DNA from: Pseudomonas sp. PDM18
GTDB taxonomy: Bacteria; Pseudomonadota; Gammaproteobacteria; Pseudomonadales; Pseudomonadaceae
Assembly: GCF_014852585.1 (NCBI RefSeq)
Contig: NZ_JACVBX010000004.1
Span: 124,001-188,000, forward strand
DNA: 64,000 bases
Direction: 5' to 3'
Shown here: piece after piece, positions 37,716 through 45,541 of the stretch
How the letters are laid out: each line of letters starts with the position of its first letter
Position numbering within the stretch: the first letter of the stretch is position 1
Program-made: the position numbers and the translations under genes
The notes under the pieces: generated by a model
What the model saw: the letters and a program-made list of their open reading frames with translations, nothing else
What the model was told of the DNA's origin: nothing
Database searches by the model: none

Positions 37716-39056
37716 ATGCTTCGGATCGTCACTGCCTTCCGCGCTCTGTACTTCGCCGCCGTCATGCTCCTGACCGGTTCCGGTCTGCTCAGTACCTACC
37801 TCGCGCTGCGCCTGGGCGCGGAGAAGGTCGATGGGCTGTGGATCGGCGCCATGATGGCCGCCTACTACCTCGGCCTGGTGCTGGGCGGCAAGATCGGCCA
37901 CCGCCTGATTGCCCGCGTCGGCCACATCCGCGCCTACGTTGCCTGCGGCGGGTTGGTGACCGCTGCGGTGCTGGGCATCGGCCTGTTGCCCTGGCTGGGC
38001 TTCTGGCTGGTGCTGCGGGTCGCCATCGGCCTGGGGATGATGTGCCAGTACATGGTCATCGAGAGCTGGCTCAACGAGCAGGCCGAGGCGCGCCAGCGCG
38101 GCGTGGTGTTCGCCGGCTACATGGTCGCCTCCTATCTGGGGCTGGTGCTCGGCCAACTGGTGCTGGTGGTGCATCCGGGGCTGGGCCCGGAGCTGCCGAT
38201 GCTGATCGCGCTATGCTTCGCCCTGTCGCTGATCCCGGTGGCGATCACCCACAAGGTCCACCCCGCGCCGCTGCGCCCGGCTCCACTGGAGCCGCGCTTC
38301 TTCATCCAGCGTGTGCCGCAGTCGCTGACCACGGTGCTGGTGTCCGGGCTGGTGGTCGGTTCGTTCTACGGTCTGGCGCCGCTCTATGCAGTGGATCAAG
38401 GGTTGGGTACCGAGGAGATCGGCCTGTTCATGGGCGGCTGCATCTTCGCCGGATTGCTGGTGCAGTGGCCGCTGGGCTGGCTGTCGGACCGCATCGACCG
38501 CGCCGTGCTGATCCGCAACGCTGCCATTCTGCTGTTGATAGTTGCCTTGCCGCTGGCGCTGTTGCCGCTATTGCCGGTTCCGCCGATCTCGTTGGCGTGG
38601 CTGCTGCCGATGGGCTTCATCGTCTGCCTTGTGCAGTTCACCCTGTATCCGCTGGCGGTGGCCTTCTCCAACGATCACGTCGAAGGCGAGCGCCGCGTCT
38701 CGCTGACGGCGATGCTGCTGGTGACGTTCGGCGTCGGCGCCTGTATCGGCCCGCTGGCGGCCGGCGCGCTGATGAAGCTGTTCGGCAGCAACATGCTCTA
38801 CGCCTTCGTCTGCGCCTGCTCGCTGATCCTCATCTGGCGCGTGCAGCCGGAGAAGGTCAGCGGTGTGCACCGGGTCGACGAGGCGCCGGTCAAACACGTT
38901 GCCACGCCGGACAGCCTGGCGTCTTCGCCGCTGTCCGCCGCCCTCGACCCGCGGGTCGACGAAGCGGCCGTGAAAGAGCAGATGACGAGTAACGACAACA
39001 CCGCGCCAGCACCCGAGACGGAAACCGAAGCCGAGGAAGAAAGCCGGCCCGCGTGA
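37716..39056 (+). CDS. MFS transporter (YcaD-like)
   Basis: A 446-residue permease with about 12 hydrophobic helices in the first ~390 residues, LGGKIGHRLIARVGHIRAY as the loop 2-3 motif, and QYMVIESWLNEQAEARQRG in the middle, typical of the YcaD/UMF1-type MFS branch. The last ~60 residues are a hydrophilic tail rich in Glu, Ala and Pro (ETETEAEEESRPA). The substrate is unknown. Its neighbour, the polyamine ligase, hints at amine uptake, but this is weak. It is convergent with flgZ. Confidence 0.85.
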   Translation: MLRIVTAFRALYFAAVMLLTGSGLLSTYLALRLGAEKVDGLWIGAMMAAYYLGLVLGGKIGHRLIARVGHIRAYVACGGLVTAAVLGIGLLPWLGFWLVLRVAIGLGMMCQYMVIESWLNEQAEARQRGVVFAGYMVASYLGLVLGQLVLVVHPGLGPELPMLIALCFALSLIPVAITHKVHPAPLRPAPLEPRFFIQRVPQSLTTVLVSGLVVGSFYGLAPLYAVDQGLGTEEIGLFMGGCIFAGLLVQWPLGWLSDRIDRAVLIRNAAILLLIVALPLALLPLLPVPPISLAWLLPMGFIVCLVQFTLYPLAVAFSNDHVEGERRVSLTAMLLVTFGVGACIGPLAAGALMKLFGSNMLYAFVCACSLILIWRVQPEKVSGVHRVDEAPVKHVATPDSLASSPLSAALDPRVDEAAVKEQMTSNDNTAPAPETETEAEEESRPA

Positions 39057-39069
39057 GGCCACAAGGGAA

Positions 39070-39091
39070 GGGCGGCAAGAACTTGCCGCCC
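39070..39091. terminator. Hairpin between the convergent MFS gene and flgZ
   Basis: A 10-bp perfect stem GGGCGGCAAG/CTTGCCGCCC with a 2-nt apex lies 13 bases after the MFS stop. No long T-run is present. The stem contains the same TTGCCGC heptamer that recurs upstream of flgB. Confidence 0.45.
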
Positions 39092-39099
39092 GGAGCGAA

Positions 39100-39849
39100 C
39101 TAGAACAGCTCGTCCTTCTCGAAGCGCCGGGCTTCGCGTTGCAGCTGGTAGACGAAGCGCTCGATGTTGCGCTGCGCCAGGCCGCTCATCTGGTGGAAGC
39201 GCATGCCGGCGAAGCTGTAGCCGACCTTTTCCTCGAAGTGCACGTGGCGCAGTTCGACTTCCATGGTCAGGGCGCCGAAGGGTAGGCGTGCGGTGAACTC
39301 TTCATAGACCTGGCCGGGTTGCAGGCGCTCGGTGGCGTTGCCTTCCAGGCGGATCTTGCAGCCGGTGGCAGAGATGTCGATCAGGCTGCCCTTGAGCGGC
39401 GACTTCAGCTTGCTGCCGCCGATCTCCACGGCCACCGGCTGGCCTTGGCTGACGGGCGCGCGGAAGGCGTTGCGGCGCTGGTGGTAGAGCATCTCGGCGG
39501 GTACCGGCAGCCAATAGCAGCGGGCGCCGTCGATCTCGGAGAAGAAAGCGTTCTGGGTGTTTTCCCAGGCGATGCGCACGCCTTCGTGGAAGGCTTCGAT
39601 GCGGAATTGCTCGCCGTTCTGCAGGAAACGTTCGCCGTCGTTGGGGATGAGCTCATCAAGGGCAACGATGTTGCGCTCGCGGTTGATTTCGACGACGAAG
39701 CTCTGGAAGCGTTGGCCTCGGCCTTCGAAGGTAATCACCAGGGGATCGTGACTGTCCATCAGCATTTTCAGGCTGGCGTGGATCTCCACCGGAGCTTTCA
39801 ACACCTTCGGTGGTTGAGGGCCATTTTCCTCGGCGAACAGATTGGACAC
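39100..39849 (-). CDS. flgZ: FlgZ, YcgR-type PilZ c-di-GMP effector of flagellar motility
   Basis: About 249 residues. The N-terminal YcgR domain (~25-120) is followed by a PilZ domain with the c-di-GMP-binding motifs RRNAFR and DISATG (~125-185). In Pseudomonas, FlgZ binds c-di-GMP and acts at the motor stators to slow swimming and swarming. It is the last gene of the minus-strand flgA-flgM-flgN-flgZ run. The start is uncertain: a GTG at 39849 (MSNLFAEENGPQ) gives the family length, while the open frame extends to an ATG at 39912. A GGAG lies about 11 bases before the GTG. Confidence 0.88.
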   Translation of the reverse strand: MSNLFAEENGPQPPKVLKAPVEIHASLKMLMDSHDPLVITFEGRGQRFQSFVVEINRERNIVALDELIPNDGERFLQNGEQFRIEAFHEGVRIAWENTQNAFFSEIDGARCYWLPVPAEMLYHQRRNAFRAPVSQGQPVAVEIGGSKLKSPLKGSLIDISATGCKIRLEGNATERLQPGQVYEEFTARLPFGALTMEVELRHVHFEEKVGYSFAGMRFHQMSGLAQRNIERFVYQLQREARRFEKDELF

Positions 39850-39946
39850 GGTCCGCGGGTCTCCATTGTGTTTGTTATGAGTGGTGCACGGGGCAGGGCC
39901 GGATAGTGGCATTCTGCCCTAGCGCTGGCCTTCAGGCCAGAGGAGT

Positions 39947-40408
39947 TCAGGCCTGGCTGAGCGGACGCTGGCGGTTGCTCTGGGTGGAGCCGCCGTAACG
40001 GTCATAGAGTCGCGGAGTTTCCTGGCCACGCAGGATATCGAGCGTGCGCTCGGTACTGGTCTGGCCAGAACGGATGATGCGGCCGTTGCGCTGGTTGGCT
40101 TCCTGGCAGCGTTCGAGCAGGGCACCGAGCTCCTGCGCACGAGGGGTGAGAGCGGCGTTGCCGGTCGCCTGGGCGATTTGCGCAAGGCCCTCGCTATCAG
40201 CGCTGACCCCGGCCTGTTGCAGTGCCTGAGTGCGGATGCGACCGTTCTGCTCGAGCTGATGCAGCAGTGGTAGCTTGCTGTCGAGCAGCTTCTGCAACTG
40301 GTCCAGGTCGCGGGCTTGCAGCGCCTGGTACTCGTCGTCGATCAGCTGCAGCAGGTTGCTGGCTGCTTCGATGTCGCCGTTGATCAGAGAAAGCAGGGCA
40401 TCGGACAT
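39947..40408 (-). CDS. flgN: Flagellar export chaperone FlgN
   Basis: A 153-residue, mainly helical protein with the FlgN pattern (start MSDALLSLINGDIEAASNLL, then ALQARDLDQLQKLL). It is the chaperone for the hook-filament junction proteins FlgK and FlgL, both encoded in this window. It is 43 bp downstream of flgM on the same strand, the standard flgMN pair. Confidence 0.92.
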   Translation of the reverse strand: MSDALLSLINGDIEAASNLLQLIDDEYQALQARDLDQLQKLLDSKLPLLHQLEQNGRIRTQALQQAGVSADSEGLAQIAQATGNAALTPRAQELGALLERCQEANQRNGRIIRSGQTSTERTLDILRGQETPRLYDRYGGSTQSNRQRPLSQA

Positions 40409-40451
40409 CTTGGGCTCGGCGTACTAGCGGTTGACCAGGCGGTGAACGAAC

Positions 40452-40766
40452 TCAGCGCTGGGATTCGAAATCGAGCAGCTTGCTGGCGACTTTCTGGCTG
40501 TCGACCTGGTAGCTGCCGTCAGCGATGGCCGCCTTGATGCGGGCCACTTTCTCGTTGTCGACCACGGGCTGGTCCTTCAGTTGATCGCTTACTTTCTGCA
40601 ATTGCTGCGCGGTGTCGCTCAGCTGTACCGACTCGCCGCTCTTGGCCGGGGCGTTGACGGAGGCATTCTCTGCTGCGGCTTCGCTGCGACCGCTCTGGGC
40701 AGCACTGCTACGGCCAGTGCTGGCTGTCGTAGAGGCCGGGTTCAGCCGGTTGAAGTCGATGACCAT
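40452..40766 (-). CDS. flgM: Anti-sigma28 factor FlgM
   Basis: A 104-residue protein that holds FliA (sigma28) inactive until it is exported through the completed hook. The N-terminal half is Ser/Ala-rich and probably disordered. The C-terminal FliA-binding region has [13 protein letters not shown] and [19 protein letters not shown]. The start [12 protein letters not shown] at 40766 fits the family; upstream in-frame sequence lacks similarity. A FliA-type promoter lies just upstream, giving negative feedback. Confidence 0.93.
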   Translation of the reverse strand: MVIDFNRLNPASTTASTGRSSAAQSGRSEAAAENASVNAPAKSGESVQLSDTAQQLQKVSDQLKDQPVVDNEKVARIKAAIADGSYQVDSQKVASKLLDFESQR

Positions 40767-40803
40767 GGTGGAAACCTCTGGAGGTATTGGACGCTTGCCA
40801 AGC

Positions 40804-40830
40804 TTTTCGGCCGTCTTGAGAGAAACTTTA
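40804..40830 (-). promoter_or_regulatory. FliA (sigma28) promoter of flgMN
   Basis: On the minus strand TAAA (40830-40827) is followed after exactly 15 bases by GCCGAAAA (40811-40804), which differs from the sigma28 consensus GCCGATAA at one position. It lies about 40 bases before the flgM ATG, where the FliA-dependent flgM promoter of Pseudomonas is expected. Confidence 0.75.
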
Positions 40831-40907
40831 GGCCGAATTTTCGTGCGCCTGAGCACATTTTGCAGAGGGCTGCGTCCATCATGCCAGAAAAAGCCCGGCG
40901 CCGAGCG

Positions 40908-41666
40908 CTACAGGGTGACTTCCACCGCTCCCGGCTCGACCACACGAGCCTTGACGATACGCTGGGAGCGCAGGTTGCGCACGCGGATCTGCTCGCCGGT
41001 TACCCCATCGGACAACGCTTCGCCGGGCATGAACACGTTGATCGAACTGGTCCTGGCGCGGATCACCACTTGGTCGCCCTTGCGCACGGCGGCGGCCTGT
41101 TCGAGGAACACCGGCGCCAGCACCTGGTCGTTGACCGTCGGGCGCTTGAGCTTCATGCCGACTACCTGGTTGGGGTCAGTCAGATAGCCCTGGCTCAGTT
41201 GGCCGACGTCCCGTTCGACGACGCTGATATCACCGGGCTCGACGACATGATTGCGCTGCAGGGGCAGAGTGGTGACGACAACCTGGCGGAATAACTTGAC
41301 CGTCGCCGGCACGAATACCGTCCAGGGCGAACTGCCTTCGCAGAGCACTCGCACGGTGACCCGACCAACGGGTTGCGCCGGGCTTTCCAGCTTTTGTGTC
41401 AGGTCTTTGTCGCACTCCGCCAGGCGCAGGCGGGGATCGATGCGCGCGACTTCGATCTCGTAACGGGCGTCTATGCCGGAAGTCTGCAGATAATCTTCCA
41501 CCTTGAACTCAAGAAAGCCCTGGGTGGAGCCGATAAGGATTTCAGGCGCAGTGAAGCCTTCCGCCCCAGCCGGGGAGAGGGTCAGCGCACCCGTCATGCC
41601 GAGCAGCGCAGCCATCAGGGCGCGCGCGGGTCTCAGCTGTCGGAAAAATGTCGTTGCTCGTTTCAT
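40908..41666 (-). CDS. flgA: Flagellar P-ring assembly chaperone FlgA
   Basis: A 252-residue periplasmic protein with an N-terminal signal peptide (hydrophobic MAALLGMTGALTL, cleavage near PAGA-EGF). The SAF domain is in the C-terminal half (VEPGDISVVERDVGQLSQGY, GDQVVIRARTSSINV, NLRSQRIVKARVVEPGAV). It assists FlgI polymerisation into the P ring. The start MKRATTFFRQLRPARAL at 41666 is likely; an internal ATG 17 codons later is possible. It is divergent from cheV with a 67-bp gap. Confidence 0.9.
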   Translation of the reverse strand: MKRATTFFRQLRPARALMAALLGMTGALTLSPAGAEGFTAPEILIGSTQGFLEFKVEDYLQTSGIDARYEIEVARIDPRLRLAECDKDLTQKLESPAQPVGRVTVRVLCEGSSPWTVFVPATVKLFRQVVVTTLPLQRNHVVEPGDISVVERDVGQLSQGYLTDPNQVVGMKLKRPTVNDQVLAPVFLEQAAAVRKGDQVVIRARTSSINVFMPGEALSDGVTGEQIRVRNLRSQRIVKARVVEPGAVEVTL

Positions 41667-41733
41667 GCAACGATCCAAGCAATGGTCATGCCGCCTTCGT
41701 GAGTCGGGCGGCGTTGCGTGCACAGGAGGCTCA

Positions 41734-42672
41734 ATGGCCGGAGTCATGGATTCGGTCAACCAGCGTACGCAGCTGGTTGGCCAGAATCGTCTCGAACTGC
41801 TGCTGTTCCGCTTGAACGGCAGCCAGCTGTACGGGATCAACGTGTTCAAGGTGAAGGAGGTGCTGCAGTGCCCCCGCCTGACCGTGATGCCCAAATCCAG
41901 CCAGGTGGTGCGCGGGGTGGCGAACATCCGTGGCGGCACCATTCCGATCCTCGACCTGGCGCTGGCCACGGGGCGTCACGCCCTGCGGGACATCGCCAAC
42001 AGCTTCGTGATCATCACCGAGTACAACACCAAGGTGCAGGGCTTCCTGGTGCACTCGGTGGAGCGCATCGTCAACATGAACTGGGAGTCGATCCATCCGC
42101 CACCCAAGGGAACCGGCCGTGACCACTACCTGACGGCGGTGACGCGGGTCGACAACCAGCTGGTGGAAATCATCGACGTGGAGAAGATCCTCGCCGAAGT
42201 GGCGCCGACGTCGGAGGACATCTCCGAGGGCGTGCTGGATGCCGAGACCCAGGCCCGCGCGGTCAGCAAGCGCGTTCTGGTGGTGGACGACTCCTCCGTG
42301 GCGCGCAAGCAGCTGGTGCGTTGCCTGGAGACCGTCGGCGTGGAAGTGCTGGCGCTCAACGACGGCCGCCAGGCGCTGGATTACCTGCACCAGATGGTGG
42401 AAGCCGGCGGGCATCCGGGCACTGATCTGCTGATGGTGATCTCGGATATCGAGATGCCGGAAATGGATGGCTACACGCTCACGGCGGAAATCCGTCACGA
42501 CCCGCGCATGCAGGATCTGCACATTCTCCTGCATACTTCGTTGTCCGGGGTGTTCAACCAGGCGATGGTGAGAAAGGTCGGCGCTGACGACTTCCTCGCC
42601 AAGTTCCGTCCCGATGACCTGGCGGCCCGCGTGTCGGACCGCATCAAGGCAGTGGATGGCGCATCGGCCTGA
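41734..42672 (+). CDS. cheV: Chemotaxis coupling protein CheV
   Basis: A 312-residue protein: a CheW-like domain (~20-165, including GINVFKVKEVLQCP and RGVANIRGGTIPILDL) fused to a response-regulator receiver domain (~180-305). The phosphoacceptor Asp238 is in VISDIEMPEMDG, the acidic pair in VVDDSS, and the conserved Lys in FLAKFRPDD. It links chemoreceptors to CheA and probably helps adaptation. The ATG follows a consensus AGGAGG. It is upstream of cheR, with a strong hairpin between them. Confidence 0.95.
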   Translation: MAGVMDSVNQRTQLVGQNRLELLLFRLNGSQLYGINVFKVKEVLQCPRLTVMPKSSQVVRGVANIRGGTIPILDLALATGRHALRDIANSFVIITEYNTKVQGFLVHSVERIVNMNWESIHPPPKGTGRDHYLTAVTRVDNQLVEIIDVEKILAEVAPTSEDISEGVLDAETQARAVSKRVLVVDDSSVARKQLVRCLETVGVEVLALNDGRQALDYLHQMVEAGGHPGTDLLMVISDIEMPEMDGYTLTAEIRHDPRMQDLHILLHTSLSGVFNQAMVRKVGADDFLAKFRPDDLAARVSDRIKAVDGASA

Positions 42673-42685
42673 TGCCGGCGTGACG

Positions 42686-42716
42686 AGATGCGGGCGGCGC
42701 CGGTGCCGCCCGCATC
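42686..42716 (+). terminator. Hairpin between cheV and cheR
   Basis: A 12-bp perfect stem GATGCGGGCGGC/GCCGCCCGCATC with a 7-nt loop starts 13 bases after the cheV stop. A T6 run comes only eight bases after the stem, so termination may be partial. Confidence 0.6.
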
Positions 42717-42794
42717 GTCTATGGTTTTTTGAGCACCGGTCAGGCAGTTGTCGTCGTTTTGCCGGCAGCTGTCCACGAGCAAAGAGGCTTATCT

Positions 42795-43616
42795 GTGACA
42801 TCCACCAATTCTGAATTCGAGCTGTTCCGGGATTTCCTGGAGAAGACCTGCGGCATCCTCCTGGGCGCCAACAAGCAGTACCTGGTCTCCAGCCGCTTGA
42901 ACAAGTTGATGGAGCAGCAGGGCATCAAGTCCCTGGGCGAGCTGGTACAGAAGATCCAGATGCGCAGCCAGCTGCGCGAGCAGGTGGTCGATGCGATGAC
43001 CACCAACGAGACCCTGTGGTTTCGCGATACCTATCCCTTCGAGGTGCTGAAAAACCGCGTGCTGCCGGAGATGATCAAGGCCTCCCCTGGTCAGCGCCTG
43101 CGTATCTGGTCGGCGGCTTGCTCGTCGGGGCAGGAGCCGTACTCGCTGTCCATGGCCATCGACGAGTTCGAGCGCACCAACCTCGGCCAGTTGAAGGCGG
43201 GGGTGCAGATCGTCGCCACCGACTTGTCCGGCTCCATGCTCACCGCCTGCAAGGCCGGTGAGTACGACAGCCTGGCCATTGGCCGTGGCTTGTCGCAGGA
43301 GCGCCTGGCGCGCTACTTCGACCAGAAGACGCCGGGGCGCTGGACGGTCAAGCCACCGATCAAGAGCCGCGTGGAATTCCGCGCGCTGAACCTGCTGGAC
43401 AGCTACGCCACGCTGGGCAAGTTCGACATGGTGTTCTGCCGCAACGTGCTGATCTATTTCTCGGCCGAAGTGAAGCGCGACATCCTCCTGCGTATCCATG
43501 CCACGCTCAAGCCTGGCGGCTACCTGTTCCTTGGCGCTTCCGAAGCGCTCAACGCGCTGCCGGACCACTACCAGATGGTCCAGTGCAGCCCGGGGATCAT
43601 CTACAAGGCCAAGTGA
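42795..43616 (+). CDS. cheR: Chemotaxis protein methyltransferase CheR
   Basis: A 273-residue SAM-dependent methyltransferase that methylates glutamates on chemoreceptors. The N-terminal helical domain (~5-75) precedes the catalytic domain with MTTNETLWFRD, the SAM motif IWSAACSSGQEPYS and the FDMVFCRNVLIYF segment. A GTG start at 42795 with GAGG eight bases upstream was chosen over an earlier in-frame ATG, because the family begins near TNSEFELFRDFLEKTCG. It corresponds to CheR1 of P. aeruginosa. Confidence 0.94.
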   Translation: MTSTNSEFELFRDFLEKTCGILLGANKQYLVSSRLNKLMEQQGIKSLGELVQKIQMRSQLREQVVDAMTTNETLWFRDTYPFEVLKNRVLPEMIKASPGQRLRIWSAACSSGQEPYSLSMAIDEFERTNLGQLKAGVQIVATDLSGSMLTACKAGEYDSLAIGRGLSQERLARYFDQKTPGRWTVKPPIKSRVEFRALNLLDSYATLGKFDMVFCRNVLIYFSAEVKRDILLRIHATLKPGGYLFLGASEALNALPDHYQMVQCSPGIIYKAK

Positions 43617-43626
43617 TTGGCCGACG

Positions 43627-43651
43627 CCCCGCCTGTTCGGGCGGGGTTCTT
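43627..43651 (+). terminator. Terminator-like hairpin after cheR
   Basis: The stem CCCCGCC/GGCGGGG with a 6-nt loop is followed by TTCTT, 10 bases after the cheR stop. Confidence 0.7.
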
Positions 43652-43747
43652 GCTGCTTTCCTTTTATCAGTCGCGGGCTCCGTCCGCGCTTTTTGCTTAT
43701 GCGGTCCCGGTAACGATCGGGCGCGCTGCCGTAGACGTGCCCGTCGG

Positions 43748-43837
43748 GCGGCAAAACGCAGCAGGAAGCTTGCCGCCTTGCCCCCGGCGGCAAGGAAAGC
43801 GATTGCCGCTTTGCCGCTGTTTGCCGCCCCTTGCCGC
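43748..43837. repeat. Seven TTGCCGC heptamers upstream of the flgB promoter
   Basis: TTGCCGC occurs at 43770, 43803, 43811, 43821 and 43831 on the plus strand and as GCGGCAA at 43748 and 43787. The last four are spaced 8, 10 and 10 bases apart, close to one helical turn. Two copies form a 9-bp hairpin (43769-43777 with 43786-43794). The array ends 46 bp before the -24 element of the flgB sigma54 promoter, in the 323-bp gap after cheR. The position suits upstream activator sites, but this is inference; no other feature is seen in that gap apart from the terminator and promoter. Confidence 0.55.
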
Positions 43838-43882
43838 TATTCAGATTCCCTCAAGCCCTTGATTATCAAGGGAATGAAGATG

Positions 43883-43898
43883 TGGCACGCACCTTGCT
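43883..43898 (+). promoter_or_regulatory. Sigma54 promoter of flgBCDE
   Basis: TGGCAC-N5-TTGCT matches the sigma54 consensus perfectly (GG at 43884-43885, GC at 43896-43897). It is 41 bp before the flgB ATG. Class III flagellar genes of Pseudomonas are expected to use RpoN with FleQ/FleR. Confidence 0.93.
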
Positions 43899-43939
43899 GA
43901 AGTGTTGGCAAGCCCACACCGGCAAACAGGTTCGTGACC

Positions 43940-44347
43940 ATGAGCATCAGCTTCGACAAAGCCCTCGGTATCCACCAGCAAGCGCTGAACTTCCGCTCCC
44001 AGCGCGCTGAAGTCCTGGCCAATAACCTGGCCAACGCCGACACGCCCAACTACAAGGCGCGCGACCTGGATTTCGCCTCGGTGCTGGCGGCCCAGTCGGA
44101 CAAGATGAAGAACGGCACCTTCAGCGCAACCCTGACCAATTCGCATCACATTGCCGCCGATGGTTTCGGCATGGGTGACGAGTCGGTGAAGTACCGCATC
44201 CCGAACCAGCCTTCGGTCGACCAGAACACCGTCGACGAACAGATCGAGCAAGCCAACTACGCGGAGAACTCCGTGCAGTTCCAGGCCTCGTTCACTTTCC
44301 TCAACAGCAAATTCAAAGGGCTGATGAACGCCCTGCGCGGGGAGTAA
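43940..44347 (+). CDS. flgB: Flagellar proximal rod protein FlgB
   Basis: A 135-residue rod protein. The N-terminal rod signature LNFRSQRAEVLANNLANADT and the C-terminal heptad region ending LNSKFKGLMNALRGE are typical. It builds the proximal rod between the MS ring and FlgC/FlgF, exported by the flagellar type III system. The ATG at 43940 is the family start (MSISFDKALGIH); a GTG two codons earlier is not needed. flgC begins five bases after its stop. Confidence 0.95.
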   Translation: MSISFDKALGIHQQALNFRSQRAEVLANNLANADTPNYKARDLDFASVLAAQSDKMKNGTFSATLTNSHHIAADGFGMGDESVKYRIPNQPSVDQNTVDEQIEQANYAENSVQFQASFTFLNSKFKGLMNALRGE

Positions 44348-44352
44348 TCGCC

Positions 44353-44796
44353 ATGTCGCTCGCCAGTGTCTTCAATATCGCCGGTACCGGCATGAGTGCC
44401 CAGACCACTCGTCTGAACACTACCGCGTCGAACATCGCCAACGCCGAGAGCGTCTCCTCGAGCATCGACCAGACCTACCGCGCCCGTCACCCGGTGTTCT
44501 CCACCATGCTGCAGAACGCCCAGGGCGGCGACCAGGGCTCGCTGTTCGGCGAGACCGACCAGGCTGGTTCCGGTGTGCAGGTGCTGGGCGTGGTCGAGGA
44601 CCAGAGCCCGCTGGTGCCGCGCTACGAGCCGAACCATCCGGCCGCCGACAAGGACGGCTACGTTTACTACCCCAACGTCAACGTGGTGGAGGAGATGGCC
44701 GACATGATCTCCGCCAGCCGTTCGTTCCAGAGCAACGCGGAAATGATGAACACCGCCAAGCAGATGATGCAGAAGGTCCTGACCCTGGGTCAGTAA
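44353..44796 (+). CDS. flgC: Flagellar proximal rod protein FlgC
   Basis: A 147-residue rod protein with the N-terminal pattern SVFNIAGTGMSAQTTRLNTT-ASNIANAES and the C-terminal YYPNVNVVEEMADMISASRS-FQSNAEMM helix. It lies directly after flgB and 16 bp before flgD in the same operon. Confidence 0.96.
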   Translation: MSLASVFNIAGTGMSAQTTRLNTTASNIANAESVSSSIDQTYRARHPVFSTMLQNAQGGDQGSLFGETDQAGSGVQVLGVVEDQSPLVPRYEPNHPAADKDGYVYYPNVNVVEEMADMISASRSFQSNAEMMNTAKQMMQKVLTLGQ

Positions 44797-44812
44797 GCGC
44801 AGAGGACGCCCC

Positions 44813-45514
44813 ATGAGCATCAATACCGATAACAGTGCTTCGAGTTCGATCCTGTCGTCACTGAACGCCGGATCCAAGAGCTCGTCGTCGACCGCCGAGA
44901 CCGGCACCAGTGCGCTGGGCAAGGATTCCTTCCTGCAGTTGCTGGTCACCCAGTTGAACAACCAGAACCCGCTGGACCCGCAGGACAACACCGAGTTCGT
45001 CTCCCAGCTGGCGCAATTCAGCAGCCTGGAAAGCATGCAGAACCTGGATACCACCCTGGGCACCTTCTATTCCTCGTTCCAGTCTTCCCAGGCCCTGCAG
45101 GCGTCTTCGCTGGTCGGCCGCTCGGTGATCGTCAACTCCAGCAAGGTGCAGGTCGACGATCCGTCCGCGGGCGTCAAGGGCTCGCTGGTGATGCCGTCCA
45201 AGGGCGATGGCGTGACCCTGAAGATCTACGACGACTCGGGTGATCTGGTGCGCACCGTCGATATGGGCAGCCAGAAGGCCGGCAACATTGACTTCAAGTG
45301 GGATGGCAAGGACGACAGCGGCGAGCTGGTGGGTGCTGGCACCTACACCGTCAAGGCGAGCGCCAGCCTGGACGGTACCAGTACCGCCCTGACCACCTAC
45401 CTGCCGGCCACGGTCAACAGCGTTACGCTGGGCCAGAACGGCGGGGAAATGTCCCTGAACCTGGCTGGCATCGGCGCCGTTTCCGCCTCCAGCATTCAGA
45501 CCATCGGAAAATAA
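44813..45514 (+). CDS. flgD: Flagellar hook capping protein FlgD
   Basis: A 233-residue scaffold needed for hook polymerisation. The N-terminal part is Ser-rich and then carries the FlgD motif LGKDSFLQLLVTQLNNQNPL. The C-terminal half has the tandem Tudor/FnIII-like FlgD_ig region (VRTVDMGSQKAGNIDFKWDG). It is cotranscribed with flgE, which starts 27 bp later. Confidence 0.95.
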   Translation: MSINTDNSASSSILSSLNAGSKSSSSTAETGTSALGKDSFLQLLVTQLNNQNPLDPQDNTEFVSQLAQFSSLESMQNLDTTLGTFYSSFQSSQALQASSLVGRSVIVNSSKVQVDDPSAGVKGSLVMPSKGDGVTLKIYDDSGDLVRTVDMGSQKAGNIDFKWDGKDDSGELVGAGTYTVKASASLDGTSTALTTYLPATVNSVTLGQNGGEMSLNLAGIGAVSASSIQTIGK

Positions 45515-45541
45515 CGCCGCGTTTCGGCACAGGAGCAACAC

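Noticed and set aside
41678-41693. Sigma54-like element before flgA on the minus strand (CGGCAT-N5-TTGCT)
   Set aside because: The GG and GC positions match, but the expected start of transcription would fall at the flgA ATG, leaving no leader. It could be real if flgA begins at the internal ATG 17 codons later; not listed as a feature.
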